DNA of 64,000 nucleotides, from the NCBI RefSeq assembly GCF_039545055.1, contig NZ_BAABRP010000013.1:1-64000 (forward strand). The letters are read 5' to 3'. The notes beneath the pieces were generated by a model, which ran no database searches, was not told the DNA's origin, and saw only the letters and a program-made list of their open reading frames with translations. Each line of letters opens with the position of its first letter. Within the stretch, counting starts at the first letter, position 1. Source of the DNA: Deinococcus carri (lineage in GTDB: Bacteria > Deinococcota > Deinococci > Deinococcales > Deinococcaceae). A program made the position numbers and the translations under genes. Below, piece after piece: positions 15,857 to 26,783 of this stretch.

Positions 15857-17523
15857 CCTCATACCGTTCGTCCGAGCAAGAGCTACTTGACCTGCCCCGG
15901 CAGGACACCGAAACCGAGATTGATCTGGGTACCCTCTGGCGGGGTATTCGCCGTCAACTGCCCTGGATTCTGCTGACCGCCGCCATCCTGGCGTTGGGGG
16001 TCTACTTCTGGTCCCGGCTGCAACCCCCTGTCTACGAGGCGTCATCCAGCCTGATCACGACCGGGAATGGGAATGGGAACGTGGGTTCGCTGGGCGGAAC
16101 CCTGGTCACGGCACCGCCCCTCCCCGAGGGTGCCCTTCAGGAGGCCCTCCAGGGACCGGTGGTGCTGGGTGAGGTGATTCGCCGGGTCCGCACGGACACC
16201 CGGCTTGCGCCGGAGGTTCGGAGCGAACTCGCCGATGACCTCCAGAAGGAACTGCGGCAGCGCAAAGTCACGACAATCGATCTGGCTTCCCGTCTGGATA
16301 TGGGGGGCAATGGTATCTATACCATCACCGCTCAGGGACCGACGGCGCAGGCAGCCACGCTCCTGACCGACATCACCACCGAGGCCCTGCTGAACTGGGA
16401 CAAGGGGCGCGCCCTGAGCAATGTGGAGCGGGCTGAGAGTGGCCTGCGTGCCCAGATGACTGAGATCGACCGCCAACTGAACAGCGGTTCGGTCAGTGGA
16501 TTGGAGCGGCAGACGCTTATCGCGGCGCGGGCCACGGTCGAGCGCAACCTAGCCCAGGCCGCCATCCAGGCGCAGGGAACGGCAGGTTCGCTGGAGCGAG
16601 TCGCTCCGGCTGTGCCGCCCCTGAGACCTGTCTCGCCCAGGCCGCTGCGGAATGCGGTTTTGACTGGCCTGCTGGTGTTGCTGCTGGGAGGCGGGATCGC
16701 CGCCCTACGGACTGTGCTGGACCGCACTGTGCGTAACGAGGATGATCTGCTGACCTTTGGCCTGCCCACCCTGGGCGTGATTCCCCGCCTGCGCAAACGG
16801 GACATTGTTTTTAACGGCATTGTCCGGGCTGCGCGGGAGGCCGGACTGTACGAAGCCGTCGGCTTTCTGCGCGTCAACCTCCTGACCCGGCTGGGCAACC
16901 AACCCGGGCAGCGGGTGATGATCTCCTCCACCTCGCCTGGCGAGGGCAAAAGCAGCCTGACTGCCACCCTGGCCGATGGTCTGTCCACCAGTGGGCAGCG
17001 GGTGCTGATCATTGACGCTGATCTACGGCGCGGCACTCAGCAGGAAGTCTGGGACAAGTACGAGCGCGAGCATAGCTGGTGCCAGCTTATGGGGGTGGGT
17101 GGGGCACGCACCTTCCAGGACGCCCTGCGTAACCCGGAGAATGTGCAGGTGATGCAGGCCGAGCCGAATGTGCACGTGCTGCCCGCCGGTCCCGGAATTC
17201 ACGACAGTCTGGTCCTGCTGAACCGGCTTGACCTGGGCGAGTTGCTGCGGCAGTGGAGCCAGAGCTACGACGTGGTGCTGGTAGATAGCCCGCCCCTGCT
17301 GGCCCTGGCCGATGGCTTGGTGCTGGGCAAACATATGGACGCCGTGCTGATTGTGGCGGAGGCTGGGCAGACCAGCTTGCAGAACGTACGTCAGGTGTTG
17401 CGGCGTGCCCGTGGTGCCGAATTGCCGGTCCTGGGTTTTATTCTCAACAAGGTGGCAGTCTCGGCTCAGGAAGCCAAGCTCTACGGATACGGGTATGCTC
17501 CCCGGGTCAAGGAAGCCCGCTAG
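15853..17523 (+). CDS. Wzz/BY-kinase fusion (exopolysaccharide co-polymerase and tyrosine kinase)
   Basis: The 556-residue protein regulates polymer length and export in Wzy-type systems. An N-terminal Wzz part has membrane segments near residues 33-53 and 268-290 flanking a periplasmic region. The cytoplasmic kinase carries Walker [11 protein letters not shown] near 359, Walker A' [11 protein letters not shown] near 382 and Walker [11 protein letters not shown] near 474. The C terminus has only a short tyrosine cluster (YGYGY), fewer than the long cluster in E. coli Wzc. It overlaps manC by GTGA and precedes the priming transferase by 3 bases, so it is part of the operon. Confidence 0.92.
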   Translation: MTSYRSSEQELLDLPRQDTETEIDLGTLWRGIRRQLPWILLTAAILALGVYFWSRLQPPVYEASSSLITTGNGNGNVGSLGGTLVTAPPLPEGALQEALQGPVVLGEVIRRVRTDTRLAPEVRSELADDLQKELRQRKVTTIDLASRLDMGGNGIYTITAQGPTAQAATLLTDITTEALLNWDKGRALSNVERAESGLRAQMTEIDRQLNSGSVSGLERQTLIAARATVERNLAQAAIQAQGTAGSLERVAPAVPPLRPVSPRPLRNAVLTGLLVLLLGGGIAALRTVLDRTVRNEDDLLTFGLPTLGVIPRLRKRDIVFNGIVRAAREAGLYEAVGFLRVNLLTRLGNQPGQRVMISSTSPGEGKSSLTATLADGLSTSGQRVLIIDADLRRGTQQEVWDKYEREHSWCQLMGVGGARTFQDALRNPENVQVMQAEPNVHVLPAGPGIHDSLVLLNRLDLGELLRQWSQSYDVVLVDSPPLLALADGLVLGKHMDAVLIVAEAGQTSLQNVRQVLRRARGAELPVLGFILNKVAVSAQEAKLYGYGYAPRVKEAR

Positions 17524-17526
17524 GCC

Positions 17527-18984
17527 ATGGGTCTGCGCCTGTCCTCAGAGACAGCCGGGGCACCCTCCGCTCCGACGGGACCAGGTGTACGGCTCGCACC
17601 TCTGCGCCTCTCGGCCTTACCCCAGTCTCTTGCGCTGGTCCTGGGGGACATTTTCAGTGCGCTGCTCGCATATGTCCTGACCTTCTTGCTGCTGCGCTTT
17701 CTGAGTCGCCCCCCACTTCTGCTGGAGTCCACCCTGATCTGGCTGGTGCTGTGGCTGCTGTGGCGGGCCTACCAGGGCCTTTACCCTGGCTATGGCCGCT
17801 CACCACAAACGGAACTGCGGCTGCATGTGGTTGGGACGGTACAGGTGGCCGGGGCACAACTGGCAGCGTCCTTTGCTATCAACCGCTTCGTTCCCAGTGT
17901 GACGGGTGTGATGCTGGAGTGGGTGTTGATTCTGGTGCTGGCCCTGTTGGTGCGGTACGGCGTGCGTGCTCTATTGATTCGGCTGGGGCAGTACGGACGT
18001 AATATCAGTGTGATCGGTGCTGGTCGTACTGCGGCTCTGAATATCGCCCACTTGCGCGCCAATCCCGCTTATGGCTTGAACCCGGTGGTCGCCTACGACG
18101 ACAATCCGGCTCTTCAGGGAATAATGGTGGAAGGGGTGCCCGTGGCGGGTCCCATCGAGCAGGCCCTGCTACACCCCACCACCGAGCAAGCGCTAATTTC
18201 TATTCCGGGTGCACGTGCTGAGACGCAGCAGCGGGTAATTAACAGCGTCTACGCAGCCTTTCCTATCACCTGGGTGGTCCCTGACCTGTTTGGCGTGCCC
18301 AATCAGGCCCTGCAGCCCCACAACATCGGCAGTGTGGCGAGCCTCGAAATCAAAAATAACCTCAGGAGCGTGCGAGCGCGGGCTGTCAAGCGAACGCTGG
18401 ATTTTATACTGAGCTTGGTGGGGCTGTTGTTGATGGCTCCTCTTCTCCTAATTATTGCCATCTTGATTCGGCTGGATAGTCCTGGGCCAGTCTTTTACAA
18501 GGCTCCACGGTTAGGAAGAGATCTGGTGCTATTTAGCTGTTACAAGTTTCGCAGTATGTATCAGAACGCTGAGGAGCGCCTTCAACATCTGTTGGAGGCC
18601 GATCCCCAATTGCGTGTGGAGTATGACACTTACCACAAGCTGAAAGATGACCCGCGAGTGACCCGGGTCGGTGGCATTCTGCGAAAATTCAGTCTGGACG
18701 AGCTGCCCCAGGTCTTTAATGTTCTGCTTGGAGATATGAGTCTTGTTGGCCCACGCCCGTATCTACCACGTGAGCAGGAAAAAATGGGCACAATGGTCCA
18801 CTTTATCGCTCAAGTTAGACCAGGGATGACTGGCTACTGGCAGGTTTCTGGACGCAATTCCAGTACTTTTGGGGAACGTCTTGTTATGGATCGCTTCTAT
18901 ATTACTAACTGGACGCCGTGGCTAGATATTGTGATATTGCTTCAGACAGTACGGGTTGTACTTATGGGAAAGGGTGCTTACTAG
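17527..18984 (+). CDS. Undecaprenyl-phosphate sugar phosphotransferase (WbaP/WcaJ type)
   Basis: This 485-residue polyisoprenyl-phosphate hexose-1-phosphate transferase starts each repeat unit by loading the first sugar phosphate on undecaprenyl phosphate. It has four or so N-terminal membrane helices, a central Rossmann-like region ([17 protein letters not shown] near residue 158), a re-entrant helix near 290-315 and the catalytic C-terminal domain ([60 protein letters not shown]). The first two-thirds are GC-rich like the chromosome; from about 18350 base use becomes AT-rich, a likely recombination joint within the gene. Which sugar is primed cannot be told. Confidence 0.93.
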   Translation: MGLRLSSETAGAPSAPTGPGVRLAPLRLSALPQSLALVLGDIFSALLAYVLTFLLLRFLSRPPLLLESTLIWLVLWLLWRAYQGLYPGYGRSPQTELRLHVVGTVQVAGAQLAASFAINRFVPSVTGVMLEWVLILVLALLVRYGVRALLIRLGQYGRNISVIGAGRTAALNIAHLRANPAYGLNPVVAYDDNPALQGIMVEGVPVAGPIEQALLHPTTEQALISIPGARAETQQRVINSVYAAFPITWVVPDLFGVPNQALQPHNIGSVASLEIKNNLRSVRARAVKRTLDFILSLVGLLLMAPLLLIIAILIRLDSPGPVFYKAPRLGRDLVLFSCYKFRSMYQNAEERLQHLLEADPQLRVEYDTYHKLKDDPRVTRVGGILRKFSLDELPQVFNVLLGDMSLVGPRPYLPREQEKMGTMVHFIAQVRPGMTGYWQVSGRNSSTFGERLVMDRFYITNWTPWLDIVILLQTVRVVLMGKGAY

Positions 18985-19029
18985 GATTGGTTATATGAAA
19001 AAGAGCTATAGAATTGTGATAGTGTTAGA

Positions 19030-20304
19030 TTGGGGTTTAAGTTGAGTTTCTCAAGCTTTTTCAAATCCCCATCAGCTGTTAGGGCTTTTACTCCACTCGC
19101 TGTTTATGGGGCATTTTTTTTGCGTGGCTTTTCATTTATTATTTTGTTACCATTTCTTACTCGTGTTATTCAGCCTTTAACTTGGGGTGCTCTGCTTTCT
19201 GCTCAGGCTTTAGGGCTTTGGTTGATTTTGCTTTTGGACTTTGGCTTCACATTGTCCCTGTCCCGGAAGATTGCTATTTTAAGAGGAGATGTGGGGCAGG
19301 TAAGTCGTGATGTAGGTAACGTTATAAGCGCAAAGATTCTTCTCTCACTGTTTGCTGTTCTGATAACTTATTTGGTTAGCCACCAGCCCGCGATAGTTAA
19401 TTACCAGTCATTTGCATGGTTGGCTTTATTGTGGGCAATTACTCAGAGCTTTAGTCCTCTTTGGTTTTATCAGGCTGTTGAGAGAATGGTGGAGTTCTCA
19501 ATAATAGATATGATAGGAAGGGTAGTATATATCCTGTCTATACTTATTTTTGTGAGAGGGAATTCCGATGCCTATTTAGTGTTATTGCTGCAGGCCTTGA
19601 CCCTGATAGTAGTAAACTTCTTAACTATATCTCGTATGTGGAAAAGCATAGGGGGATTTTCGTTGTCTCTTTGGGGTGGTTTTGAAGCCATAAGAGAGGG
19701 TTATGTCCTTTCGGGCTTTACACTATTAACTAGCCTGTATACCGCGGCTGGAACCTTTATGTTTGGTTTCTTTGCCCCGCCTGCTTTGGTCCCTGTATAT
19801 GGAAACGCAGATCGTTTAGCAAGGGCTGGAGTTAGCTTGTTGGGCCCTTTAAACCAGCTTCTTCTTCCTAGATCTGCTAGGGCTTTTGCAGAGAGTCACC
19901 AAAAGGGTTTTACTTTAGTCAAACGCTTTTTATTATTTTACTCTCTTATAGGATTGCTAGGATTTGTAGCTGGTTGGTTGCTCGCCCCTTTTGCTGTACA
20001 TTTGTTGTTTGGGAAGAGCTACATCAAAAGTGTTCATTACCTACGCTGGCTTATGGTGCTGTTCCCTCTTACCGCGTTTAATACAGTACTCGTGTACCAT
20101 TTTTTAATACCACTCGCTAGAGATAAAATTGTAACTTTTATTTATACTATGATAAGTTTTATAACGCTGTGTTTGATATTTTTGCTAGTGCCTAGGTATA
20201 GAGGAGATGGTATGATAATAGCTATGATATTTCCTGAGTTTTTAGCCCTTATCATCCTATCCTTGATATACTTTAAAGCTTATAGGAGATATAATAATGC
20301 TTAA
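19030..20304 (+). CDS. Polysaccharide flippase, Wzx type
   Basis: A 424-residue protein of about 12 predicted membrane helices with the layout of MOP-superfamily flippases, which move lipid-linked repeat units to the outer face. The N-terminal LAVYGAFFLRGFSFIILLPFLTRVI and the paired helices LLSLFAVLITYLV and YVLSGFTLLTSLYTAAGTFMF are typical. Start is uncertain: no ATG is available and TTG 19030 or TTG 19042 must serve. The gene is strikingly AT-rich compared with manC and lies at the head of the variable cassette. Identification rests on topology and position. Confidence 0.82.
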   Translation: MGFKLSFSSFFKSPSAVRAFTPLAVYGAFFLRGFSFIILLPFLTRVIQPLTWGALLSAQALGLWLILLLDFGFTLSLSRKIAILRGDVGQVSRDVGNVISAKILLSLFAVLITYLVSHQPAIVNYQSFAWLALLWAITQSFSPLWFYQAVERMVEFSIIDMIGRVVYILSILIFVRGNSDAYLVLLLQALTLIVVNFLTISRMWKSIGGFSLSLWGGFEAIREGYVLSGFTLLTSLYTAAGTFMFGFFAPPALVPVYGNADRLARAGVSLLGPLNQLLLPRSARAFAESHQKGFTLVKRFLLFYSLIGLLGFVAGWLLAPFAVHLLFGKSYIKSVHYLRWLMVLFPLTAFNTVLVYHFLIPLARDKIVTFIYTMISFITLCLIFLLVPRYRGDGMIIAMIFPEFLALIILSLIYFKAYRRYNNA

Positions 20305-20352
20305 GAGTTTAATATATGGTGAATTTCAATTAATGTTAGCTGTGGGTATCTT

Positions 20353-21573
20353 ATGAGGGGTAATATGGGATTTATATTTAACCCGCTTATATTAATATCT
20401 TTTCAGTCGGCTTTGGCTATCCTTCTAACTAATAACGGAGCGGTAAGTGAAGTTAATTATCTCTTTTATGTCCTATGTCCACTCTTGCTATACCTAATTT
20501 ACTATATAGTAATGAATAAAGTTTTTCCTGCTGCTAGATCTAATGCTTCTACTAATAAATTTTCAAATGCGCAGGTATGTGCCTCATACATAATTATATT
20601 ATTAATAGTAATATCAGATTTATGGATAATAGTAAGGATAATTCCTTTCTACGGAGGATTATATGAGGCTATTCACAAATTTGGTTCTACAGATGTAGTA
20701 ACTTACTTGCAACGGCAGGGTCCTTTGTCTATCAGGCAACTAATAATTATCAACTTCTTTCTACCTGTGTTTATAATTCCACTGATAATGAGCGGTTATA
20801 AATTAACGAAATACCTTTTTATATTTTTCTGTTTAATTGTAGTACTCATGGCGGGTGGTCTATATGGAGCTAGAACGCTTTTTCTGGAACCTTTGATAGT
20901 GTCAGTGATTATCTATTGTCTAGGAATCAGAAAAAGTAGCAGGGCGATTATGCTGATGGTGTCTGGCCTTGCTGTTTTAATAGCAGGTATGTCATTTTTG
21001 CAGGCATCTCGATTCAATGCTAGAGGAATAGATGAGGGCTCGCGAATACTGCTGAACTATTATTCTATATCTCTTAACCAGGGTGCAAAGGTGGTAGTAA
21101 ACGACGAGACTAGGCAGCCACTATACTGGACACTTAGCTCCACATTTAATTTACCAATCATAAGTAAATTAATTGGTACTAAGACTGTCTATGAGGGTAT
21201 CTTCGGAAAAATACCGATTAATACACGAGAAGATGATTTTAATTATGTAAAGGAGCTAGGTGGAGACCCAGCCTACAATACTCTGGGTATATATGCTTAT
21301 ACATATCTAGATGCCGGCATATGGGGTGTCTTTATACTTCTACTAACCTTTATATATAGCGATTTCCTTTATAGACTATATATGAGGGGAAGCGTTATGG
21401 GGATTTTGCTCTTCCCTACGATATATGTATTGCTATTGGATCAGCTTAGAACGGCTGGCTTATTCTCCGCTAGAGCCCCTTACTTCTTACTATCTGCGTT
21501 GTGTCTTTACTTCTTGGGTAAACTGACGAAACGGGGGCGTTATGGCTATCTTGGAAAGGGAGCAGATGACTAA
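20353..21573 (+). CDS. Polysaccharide polymerase, Wzy type
   Basis: A 406-residue integral membrane protein with about 10-11 helices and a large external loop (around residues 215-305, containing GARTLFLEP just before and DEGSRILLNYYS inside). This fits Wzy O-unit polymerases, which diverge too far for motif-based naming. It lies between the flippase and a run of glycosyltransferases. The AT content is high throughout and the codon use is unlike the flanks. Its 3' end overlaps the next gene by 8 bases. Confidence 0.8.
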   Translation: MRGNMGFIFNPLILISFQSALAILLTNNGAVSEVNYLFYVLCPLLLYLIYYIVMNKVFPAARSNASTNKFSNAQVCASYIIILLIVISDLWIIVRIIPFYGGLYEAIHKFGSTDVVTYLQRQGPLSIRQLIIINFFLPVFIIPLIMSGYKLTKYLFIFFCLIVVLMAGGLYGARTLFLEPLIVSVIIYCLGIRKSSRAIMLMVSGLAVLIAGMSFLQASRFNARGIDEGSRILLNYYSISLNQGAKVVVNDETRQPLYWTLSSTFNLPIISKLIGTKTVYEGIFGKIPINTREDDFNYVKELGGDPAYNTLGIYAYTYLDAGIWGVFILLLTFIYSDFLYRLYMRGSVMGILLFPTIYVLLLDQLRTAGLFSARAPYFLLSALCLYFLGKLTKRGRYGYLGKGADD

Positions 21574-22570
21574 ACCACTTTACCAAGTCGTGCTAGCGAC
21601 TTATAACGGATCCGCTTACTTGGAGCAGCAGATAGTGAGCATACTGAATCAATTAGGTGATGGTGAACTCCTAGTGCATGATGATGGTTCTTCTGATGGA
21701 ACAGGTGACATTCTTCAGAAATGGTCACATCTTGACCATCGTATCCGTATTCTGGATGCTCCATCTTATGGAAACGCTAGGGCTAACTTCTCCTACCTCT
21801 TAAGTGAGACCACCTCGCCTTACGTCTTTCTATCAGATCAAGATGATATATGGTTACACAATAAAATTGAAGAGCTTTTACGAATAATTAGAAATGGTGA
21901 AAGTCAGTATGGAAGCAGTGTTCCTATTTTGGTTCACAGCGACTTAGTTCTTGTGGATGGGATTGGGGAAACTATAGCTCCATCTATGTGGAGGTATCAG
22001 AACTTGAATCCTGAATGGTGCCAAAGTTTGAACCTCCTGCTTGCGCAAAATGTAGTCGTCGGATGCACGACGCTGGTGAATCGCGCTTTGATAAGGGAGG
22101 CATTACCAATACCTTCGATGGCCACAATGCATGATCACTGGCTTGCACTTGTAGCATGTATAAGCGGAAGAATTTTTTATACTAAGAAGCCAACTGTTCT
22201 CTATAGACAACATTCAGGTAATGCGGTAGGGGCTAAGGAAATAAGCATAGTATCTAGAATGCGCAAGATGGTGGAGTTGCTTTCTGGTAAGAGCTATCCC
22301 GAAAAGCAGGTGCGAGAGATGGGTCAAATGTACGCTACTGCTTCTGCTCTTGCTGCTATATATCCTGCTGGCGAGGTTGGTAGAAAGTTAAGACATTTTG
22401 CCTTACTAGAGAGATGTAGTACTGTTGAGCGTATAAAGATTATATTTTCAGAGCGTTTCTTTATGAATGGTGTGATATCGAACATAACCTGGATTTTAAT
22501 GCCCAGAAAATATGCTTACCGCGCAACTATTTTTCTTGCTGCCATATTTAAAAGGAGAAACAATGCTTGA
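21566..22570 (+). CDS. Glycosyltransferase family 2, rhamnosyltransferase-like
   Basis: The 334-residue GT2 enzyme has the GT-A start YQVVLATYNGSAYLEQQI, the nucleotide-binding HDDGSSDGT near residue 34 and the metal-binding LSDQDDIW near 85, a form frequent in rhamnosyltransferases. The C-terminal segment HDHWLALVAC near 190 also fits. ATG 21566 is preferred over 21542, which would overlap the polymerase more deeply. Being soluble or peripheral, it acts on the cytoplasmic face on the lipid-linked repeat unit. The donor is likely dTDP-rhamnose given rmlBACD downstream, but this is inference. Confidence 0.87.
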   Translation: MTKPLYQVVLATYNGSAYLEQQIVSILNQLGDGELLVHDDGSSDGTGDILQKWSHLDHRIRILDAPSYGNARANFSYLLSETTSPYVFLSDQDDIWLHNKIEELLRIIRNGESQYGSSVPILVHSDLVLVDGIGETIAPSMWRYQNLNPEWCQSLNLLLAQNVVVGCTTLVNRALIREALPIPSMATMHDHWLALVACISGRIFYTKKPTVLYRQHSGNAVGAKEISIVSRMRKMVELLSGKSYPEKQVREMGQMYATASALAAIYPAGEVGRKLRHFALLERCSTVERIKIIFSERFFMNGVISNITWILMPRKYAYRATIFLAAIFKRRNNA

Positions 22571-23384
22571 ATCTAATAAAACTGCCACGGTAATAGTTAA
22601 CTGGAATGGGTATGCAGACACTATAGGATGCCTTTACTCTTTATGTAAGAGTGGTGTAGACATTAATGATATTATAGTTGTAGATAACAATTCCACCAAT
22701 AATTCGATAAAAGAAATAAGGGAGCACTTTCCTAGGGTGAATATAATTGAGAGCGATATAAATGGTGGATTCTCCTATGGATGTAATCTTGGAATTAAGT
22801 ATGCGCTGATACACAACTACAGTTTTGTTTGGCTTCTTAATAATGACACCTTGGTTCTACCAGATACTCTTAGTAAAATGGTTAGTTATGCTAACGATAC
22901 TGGCGCTAAAATTGTTGGGTGTACGGTTAGAGACATAGCCTTCCCCTACAACCTTCAACTATTAGGCGGTGGTTTCGTTAATTTTTTCAATGGTACGACA
23001 CAACTTAATCTTAAAGAAGATGCTGCTGGCATGACATTTATTAGTGGGGCTAGTATGTTGGTAAGGAGTGAGATATTCTCAGATATAGGCCTGTTTGATG
23101 AAGGATATACAATGTACTGGGAGGATGTTGAATTTTGCGTAAGAGCAAAAAGACATGGCCACTCCCTAGGAGCAGCCTTTGATGCACTTGTTCTCCATAA
23201 GGAAGGGGGAAGTGTTGGCAGAAGAAGCTTATTAAAGGCCAGATACATTACTCTTTCTACTAGAAGATTTTTCAGACAAACAACTAAACTCTGGTTGTTA
23301 CCGGTAATGTATCAGCAATTAGGTCGTTCTATTATGTCTATTAAGCGAGGCGAGTACGAATATCTGCAGGTAATTTGGTTATGA
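22563..23384 (+). CDS. Glycosyltransferase family 2, WbbL-like
   Basis: This 273-residue GT2 protein starts at ATG 22563, 8 bases after an AAAGGAG ribosome binding site, and overlaps the previous stop. The pattern VIVNWNGYADTIGCL, IIVVDNNSTNNS near residue 33, NGGFSYGCNLGIKYA near 65 and WLLNNDTLV near 84 is that of WbbL-type rhamnosyltransferases. MYWEDVEFCVRAKRHGHSL near 190 holds the catalytic ED. It is AT-rich like its neighbours and tightly packed in the operon. Confidence 0.88.
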   Translation: MLESNKTATVIVNWNGYADTIGCLYSLCKSGVDINDIIVVDNNSTNNSIKEIREHFPRVNIIESDINGGFSYGCNLGIKYALIHNYSFVWLLNNDTLVLPDTLSKMVSYANDTGAKIVGCTVRDIAFPYNLQLLGGGFVNFFNGTTQLNLKEDAAGMTFISGASMLVRSEIFSDIGLFDEGYTMYWEDVEFCVRAKRHGHSLGAAFDALVLHKEGGSVGRRSLLKARYITLSTRRFFRQTTKLWLLPVMYQQLGRSIMSIKRGEYEYLQVIWL

Positions 23385-24586
23385 AATCCTGCAAGCAAGA
23401 AATAGAGACAGAAGGGCGAATCATATTTATTAACCATACATCCCAGATTGGTGGTGCTGAGGTATCTCTTATTGGTATTGTTGAAGGGCTTAGCGCATGT
23501 ATGAAGTGTGAGGTAGTGGCATTTAATGAAGGCCCTCTCACAAAGATTCTTTCCTTGAAAGGTATTAAAAATCATATTATTATAGCGAGAGGCGTTGGAG
23601 AAATTCATCATAACTCGGGGACGCTGAGTCAGATGCTCCTCTCTCTTTCTTTTTTTAACCTATTTTTTAAGATACGTGTATATCTGCAGAAGGGAGACGT
23701 AATATACGCTAATACCCAGAAGGCTCTAGTCCTGGGGAGTATCATTAAAGCCTTTAGCAATAATAAATTAATCTGGCATATAAGAGATATATTAGGTGCA
23801 TCTTATTATTCAAGAATGCAGAGTAATTTGATTGCACTTCTCGGCTCCGTTTTTGCTGATGGGGTAATAGCAAATTCCGAAGCAAGTCGTCGGTCTTATC
23901 AAGAGCAATTAGGCTATCGAATCGGCTCATCTATACGATATATAATATGGGGTACTCAAGCAATCGATACAGTTTATGACGGTATAGATTTGGACAGTCT
24001 AAATAAAAAAAATCAAATTGAGGATTTAGGTATCTCAACACCCTTCTGTGTTGGTGTCTTCGGCCGTATAACACCTCTAAAAAACCAGCTTGAAGCTATT
24101 AAGGCTATTAAAGAAGTAGATGATACAACTCTGCTTATTGTTGGCTCTGCTGAAGGGGAGTCGCAATACCTGAAAGAGATAGAGGAATTCATCGAGGCAG
24201 AAGGTATTCAGGAAAGAGTAAAACTATTAGGATTTAAGGAAAATGTCGGCGACTATATTAGATGTTGTGATATTATTGTTCATGCGGGCAAGGGAGAAGA
24301 GGCATTAGGAAGGACTATCATTGAAGCAATGTTATGTAGGGTTCCAGTCATTGCTTCCGCTGGAGATGGTCCTAGAGAGATTATCGATTATGGAAAGACG
24401 GGTATACTATACAATGTCGATAATCACGGTATGTTAAAAGAAAATATCAAGTTTTTGTTGCGAGACGAGAGGTACCGGGCAGAGATTGCTAACAATGCCT
24501 ACTTATACGCTATCAATAACTTTGATTCGACTATAATAAATAGAAAAATAATAGAATTTATAGAAAGAGTTTTGGTGAAAGGATGA
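23381..24586 (+). CDS. Glycosyltransferase family 4
   Basis: A 401-residue GT-B enzyme. The N-terminal domain begins [18 protein letters not shown], and the C-terminal GT1 domain carries [17 protein letters not shown] near residue 226, LLIVGSAEG near 250 and the EX7E region [13 protein letters not shown] near 305. The start overlaps the upstream stop by ATGA. This is the last AT-rich gene of the cassette. The sugar it transfers is unknown. Confidence 0.88.
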   Translation: MKSCKQEIETEGRIIFINHTSQIGGAEVSLIGIVEGLSACMKCEVVAFNEGPLTKILSLKGIKNHIIIARGVGEIHHNSGTLSQMLLSLSFFNLFFKIRVYLQKGDVIYANTQKALVLGSIIKAFSNNKLIWHIRDILGASYYSRMQSNLIALLGSVFADGVIANSEASRRSYQEQLGYRIGSSIRYIIWGTQAIDTVYDGIDLDSLNKKNQIEDLGISTPFCVGVFGRITPLKNQLEAIKAIKEVDDTTLLIVGSAEGESQYLKEIEEFIEAEGIQERVKLLGFKENVGDYIRCCDIIVHAGKGEEALGRTIIEAMLCRVPVIASAGDGPREIIDYGKTGILYNVDNHGMLKENIKFLLRDERYRAEIANNAYLYAINNFDSTIINRKIIEFIERVLVKG

Positions 24587-25743
24587 ACAAAACTGTACTT
24601 GTGCATGATTGGCTCTCGGGGGGCAATGCGGGCGCTGAAAAAGTCCTTGCTGAAATGCTGCTCACTCGCCCCGCTCCTGTCTATACACTTGTATACAAGA
24701 CCGAAGACTTTATGGGGACGCCGCTGGAGGCGGCTGAGATCCACACCAGTCCTATCCAACATTGGCCCAGGGGCATCAGTAATTACCGCACCTATCTACC
24801 TTTCATGCCTTATCAAGTGGAGCAGTTCGACCTGACTGGATATGACACCATCATCTCTAGCAGCCACGCAGTCGCCAAAGGTGTTCTGGTGGGAGCAGGG
24901 CAGCTCCATATCAGCTATGTGCACTCGCCTATTCGCTACGCCTGGGACCTCTACCAGCAGTACCTGCGGGAAGCCAACCTGACCAGCGGCGTCAAGGCGA
25001 CCCTGGCAAAGATTGCGCTGCACTATCTCCGCATCTGGGACAGCTCAACAGCTAACCGGGTGGATGTCTTCTTGGCCAACAGCGAGTATGTGGCGAGGCG
25101 CATCTGGCGAACCTACCGGCGACCAGCCAGAGTGCTGTATCCACCGGTGGATGTTGGGCGCTTTGACCATACCCGTCCCCGTGAGGACTTCTACCTCACC
25201 ATGAGCCGCTTTGTGCCCTACAAGAAGATTGATCTTATTGTCGAGACCTTTACCCGATTGGGCAAGCCATTGGTAGTGATCGGAACGGGGCCAGACTTTG
25301 AGAAAGTCAGGGCGCTGGCCGGACCAAACGTGCAGTTGCTGGGCCGTCAGAGTGATGAAGTGGTCGCCGATTACATGGCCCGTTGTAGGGCGTTCGTCTT
25401 CGCTGCCGATGAGGATTTCGGTATCGTTCCGGTTGAGGCACAGGCGGCAGGTGCCCCAGTAATTGCTTATGGCAAGGGCGGCAGCCTGGAGACCGTGATT
25501 GCCGACAAAACGGGGGTATTTTTCGGGCAGCAGAACGTGGAGAGCCTCTCGCGGGCTGTCAGTATCTTTGAGGAAAAAGCCCATCTGTTTGACGCAAACA
25601 CTATCCGGCAGCATGCCGAGAAGTTTCGTCCGGAACGGTTCCGGGCAGAGTTCGAATCCATTCTTACGGCAGCCGAGGCGGCCAAACAGCGGGGTGAAGA
25701 CCCAGAAAGAGCGGTTATGGCCTTAACATTGGAGAACCTATGA
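24583..25743 (+). CDS. Glycosyltransferase family 4, WbaZ/mannosyltransferase-like
   Basis: The 386-residue GT-B protein starts [20 protein letters not shown] and includes [19 protein letters not shown] near residue 110, [11 protein letters not shown] near 186, [15 protein letters not shown] near 206 and the EX7E motif [10 protein letters not shown] near 278. The pattern resembles GDP-mannose-using enzymes of the WbaZ group, which would fit manC. GC content rises to chromosomal level within its first hundred bases, so the cassette border lies at its 5' end. It overlaps the previous gene by ATGA. Confidence 0.88.
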   Translation: MNKTVLVHDWLSGGNAGAEKVLAEMLLTRPAPVYTLVYKTEDFMGTPLEAAEIHTSPIQHWPRGISNYRTYLPFMPYQVEQFDLTGYDTIISSSHAVAKGVLVGAGQLHISYVHSPIRYAWDLYQQYLREANLTSGVKATLAKIALHYLRIWDSSTANRVDVFLANSEYVARRIWRTYRRPARVLYPPVDVGRFDHTRPREDFYLTMSRFVPYKKIDLIVETFTRLGKPLVVIGTGPDFEKVRALAGPNVQLLGRQSDEVVADYMARCRAFVFAADEDFGIVPVEAQAAGAPVIAYGKGGSLETVIADKTGVFFGQQNVESLSRAVSIFEEKAHLFDANTIRQHAEKFRPERFRAEFESILTAAEAAKQRGEDPERAVMALTLENL

Positions 25744-26783
25744 CACGAACAGGACCTCAGAACCTCCTCGTTACCGGCGGTTGCGGCTTTATCGGCAGCA
25801 ACTTCGTACGCTACTGGCTGGAGCAGCATCCGGAAAGCCGGGTGGTGGTCTACGACAAGCTCACGTATGCAGGCCGCAAGGAGAACCTGCATAACCTGTG
25901 GGGCAGCTCGTATCTGTCGCTGGTGGTGGGTGACATCGGAGATATGGATCTGGTGCGCCGGACCTGCCAGGAGAACGGCATTGACCTTATCGTCAACTTT
26001 GCAGCCGAAACCCACGTAGACCAGAGCATCCTGGGACCGCTGGTATTCACCGATACCAACGTGCGGGGCACTCACGTTCTGCTGGAAGTGGCCCGCGAGC
26101 TGGGCATCCGGCTGCATCACATCAGCACGGATGAGGTGTACGGGCACATCCGCGATGGGCATCAGAGTGTGGAGACAGACGAACTCGCACCGCGCAGTCC
26201 CTACGCTGCCAGCAAAGCAGCGGCTGACCAGCTCGTGCAGGCCTACGCCATCACCTATGGCCTACCCGTGACCATCACACGCGGCGCGAACAACGTGGGG
26301 CCGTACCAGTACCCTGAAAAGGCCGTGCCGCTTTTTTCGACCAACGCGATCCTGGGCGAGCCGCTGCCGGTGTATGGTGACGGCAAGCAGATGCGTGACT
26401 ACGCCCACGTGTATGACCACTGCACCGGAATCGAGACCGTGCTGCTACGGGGCGAGATCGGGCAGGTTTATAACGTCGGTACTGGGCGCGAGATGACCAA
26501 CCTGGAGATGGTGGATCTCGTGTTGGAGACGTTGGGTAAGGACCATAGCCTGGTCAAGCACGTGGCTGACCGCCCAGGGCATGACCGGCGGTATTCCATG
26601 AACGTCGAGAAGCTCCGGGCACTGGGCTGGGAGCCGAAGTACGACCCCCGGCAGGCGGTAGCAGAGGCCGCAAAGTGGTACGAGGGCAACCGCTGGTGGT
26701 GGGAGCCAATTCGCAGCGGCGAGTTCCGCGAGTACTACAACCGGCAGTACGCCGAGCGGCTTGCAGGAGCGGCGCAGCAGTGA
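25740..26783 (+). CDS. rmlB: dTDP-glucose 4,6-dehydratase
   Basis: The 347-residue extended SDR enzyme makes dTDP-4-keto-6-deoxyglucose, the second step to dTDP-rhamnose. It has the Rossmann motif [17 protein letters not shown], the [11 protein letters not shown] segment near residue 85, STDEVYGHI near 128 with the catalytic Asp-Glu, and the [12 protein letters not shown] active-site Tyr-Lys near 156. It overlaps the upstream glycosyltransferase by ATGA and the next gene by GTGA, so rmlBACD are translated as one coupled block. Confidence 0.96.
   Translation: MTRTGPQNLLVTGGCGFIGSNFVRYWLEQHPESRVVVYDKLTYAGRKENLHNLWGSSYLSLVVGDIGDMDLVRRTCQENGIDLIVNFAAETHVDQSILGPLVFTDTNVRGTHVLLEVARELGIRLHHISTDEVYGHIRDGHQSVETDELAPRSPYAASKAAADQLVQAYAITYGLPVTITRGANNVGPYQYPEKAVPLFSTNAILGEPLPVYGDGKQMRDYAHVYDHCTGIETVLLRGEIGQVYNVGTGREMTNLEMVDLVLETLGKDHSLVKHVADRPGHDRRYSMNVEKLRALGWEPKYDPRQAVAEAAKWYEGNRWWWEPIRSGEFREYYNRQYAERLAGAAQQ

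Noticed and set aside
18995..19045. A 16-codon frame (MKKSYRIVIVLDWGLS) just before the flippase gene
   Set aside because: Too short, in AT-rich DNA where ATG occurs by chance, with no good ribosome binding site; it may only help ribosomes reach the flippase TTG.
26675..26779. An N-terminal extension of RmlA inside rmlB
   Set aside because: It would overlap rmlB by over 100 bases; the GTGA at 26780 fits the coupled starts of the rest of the operon.
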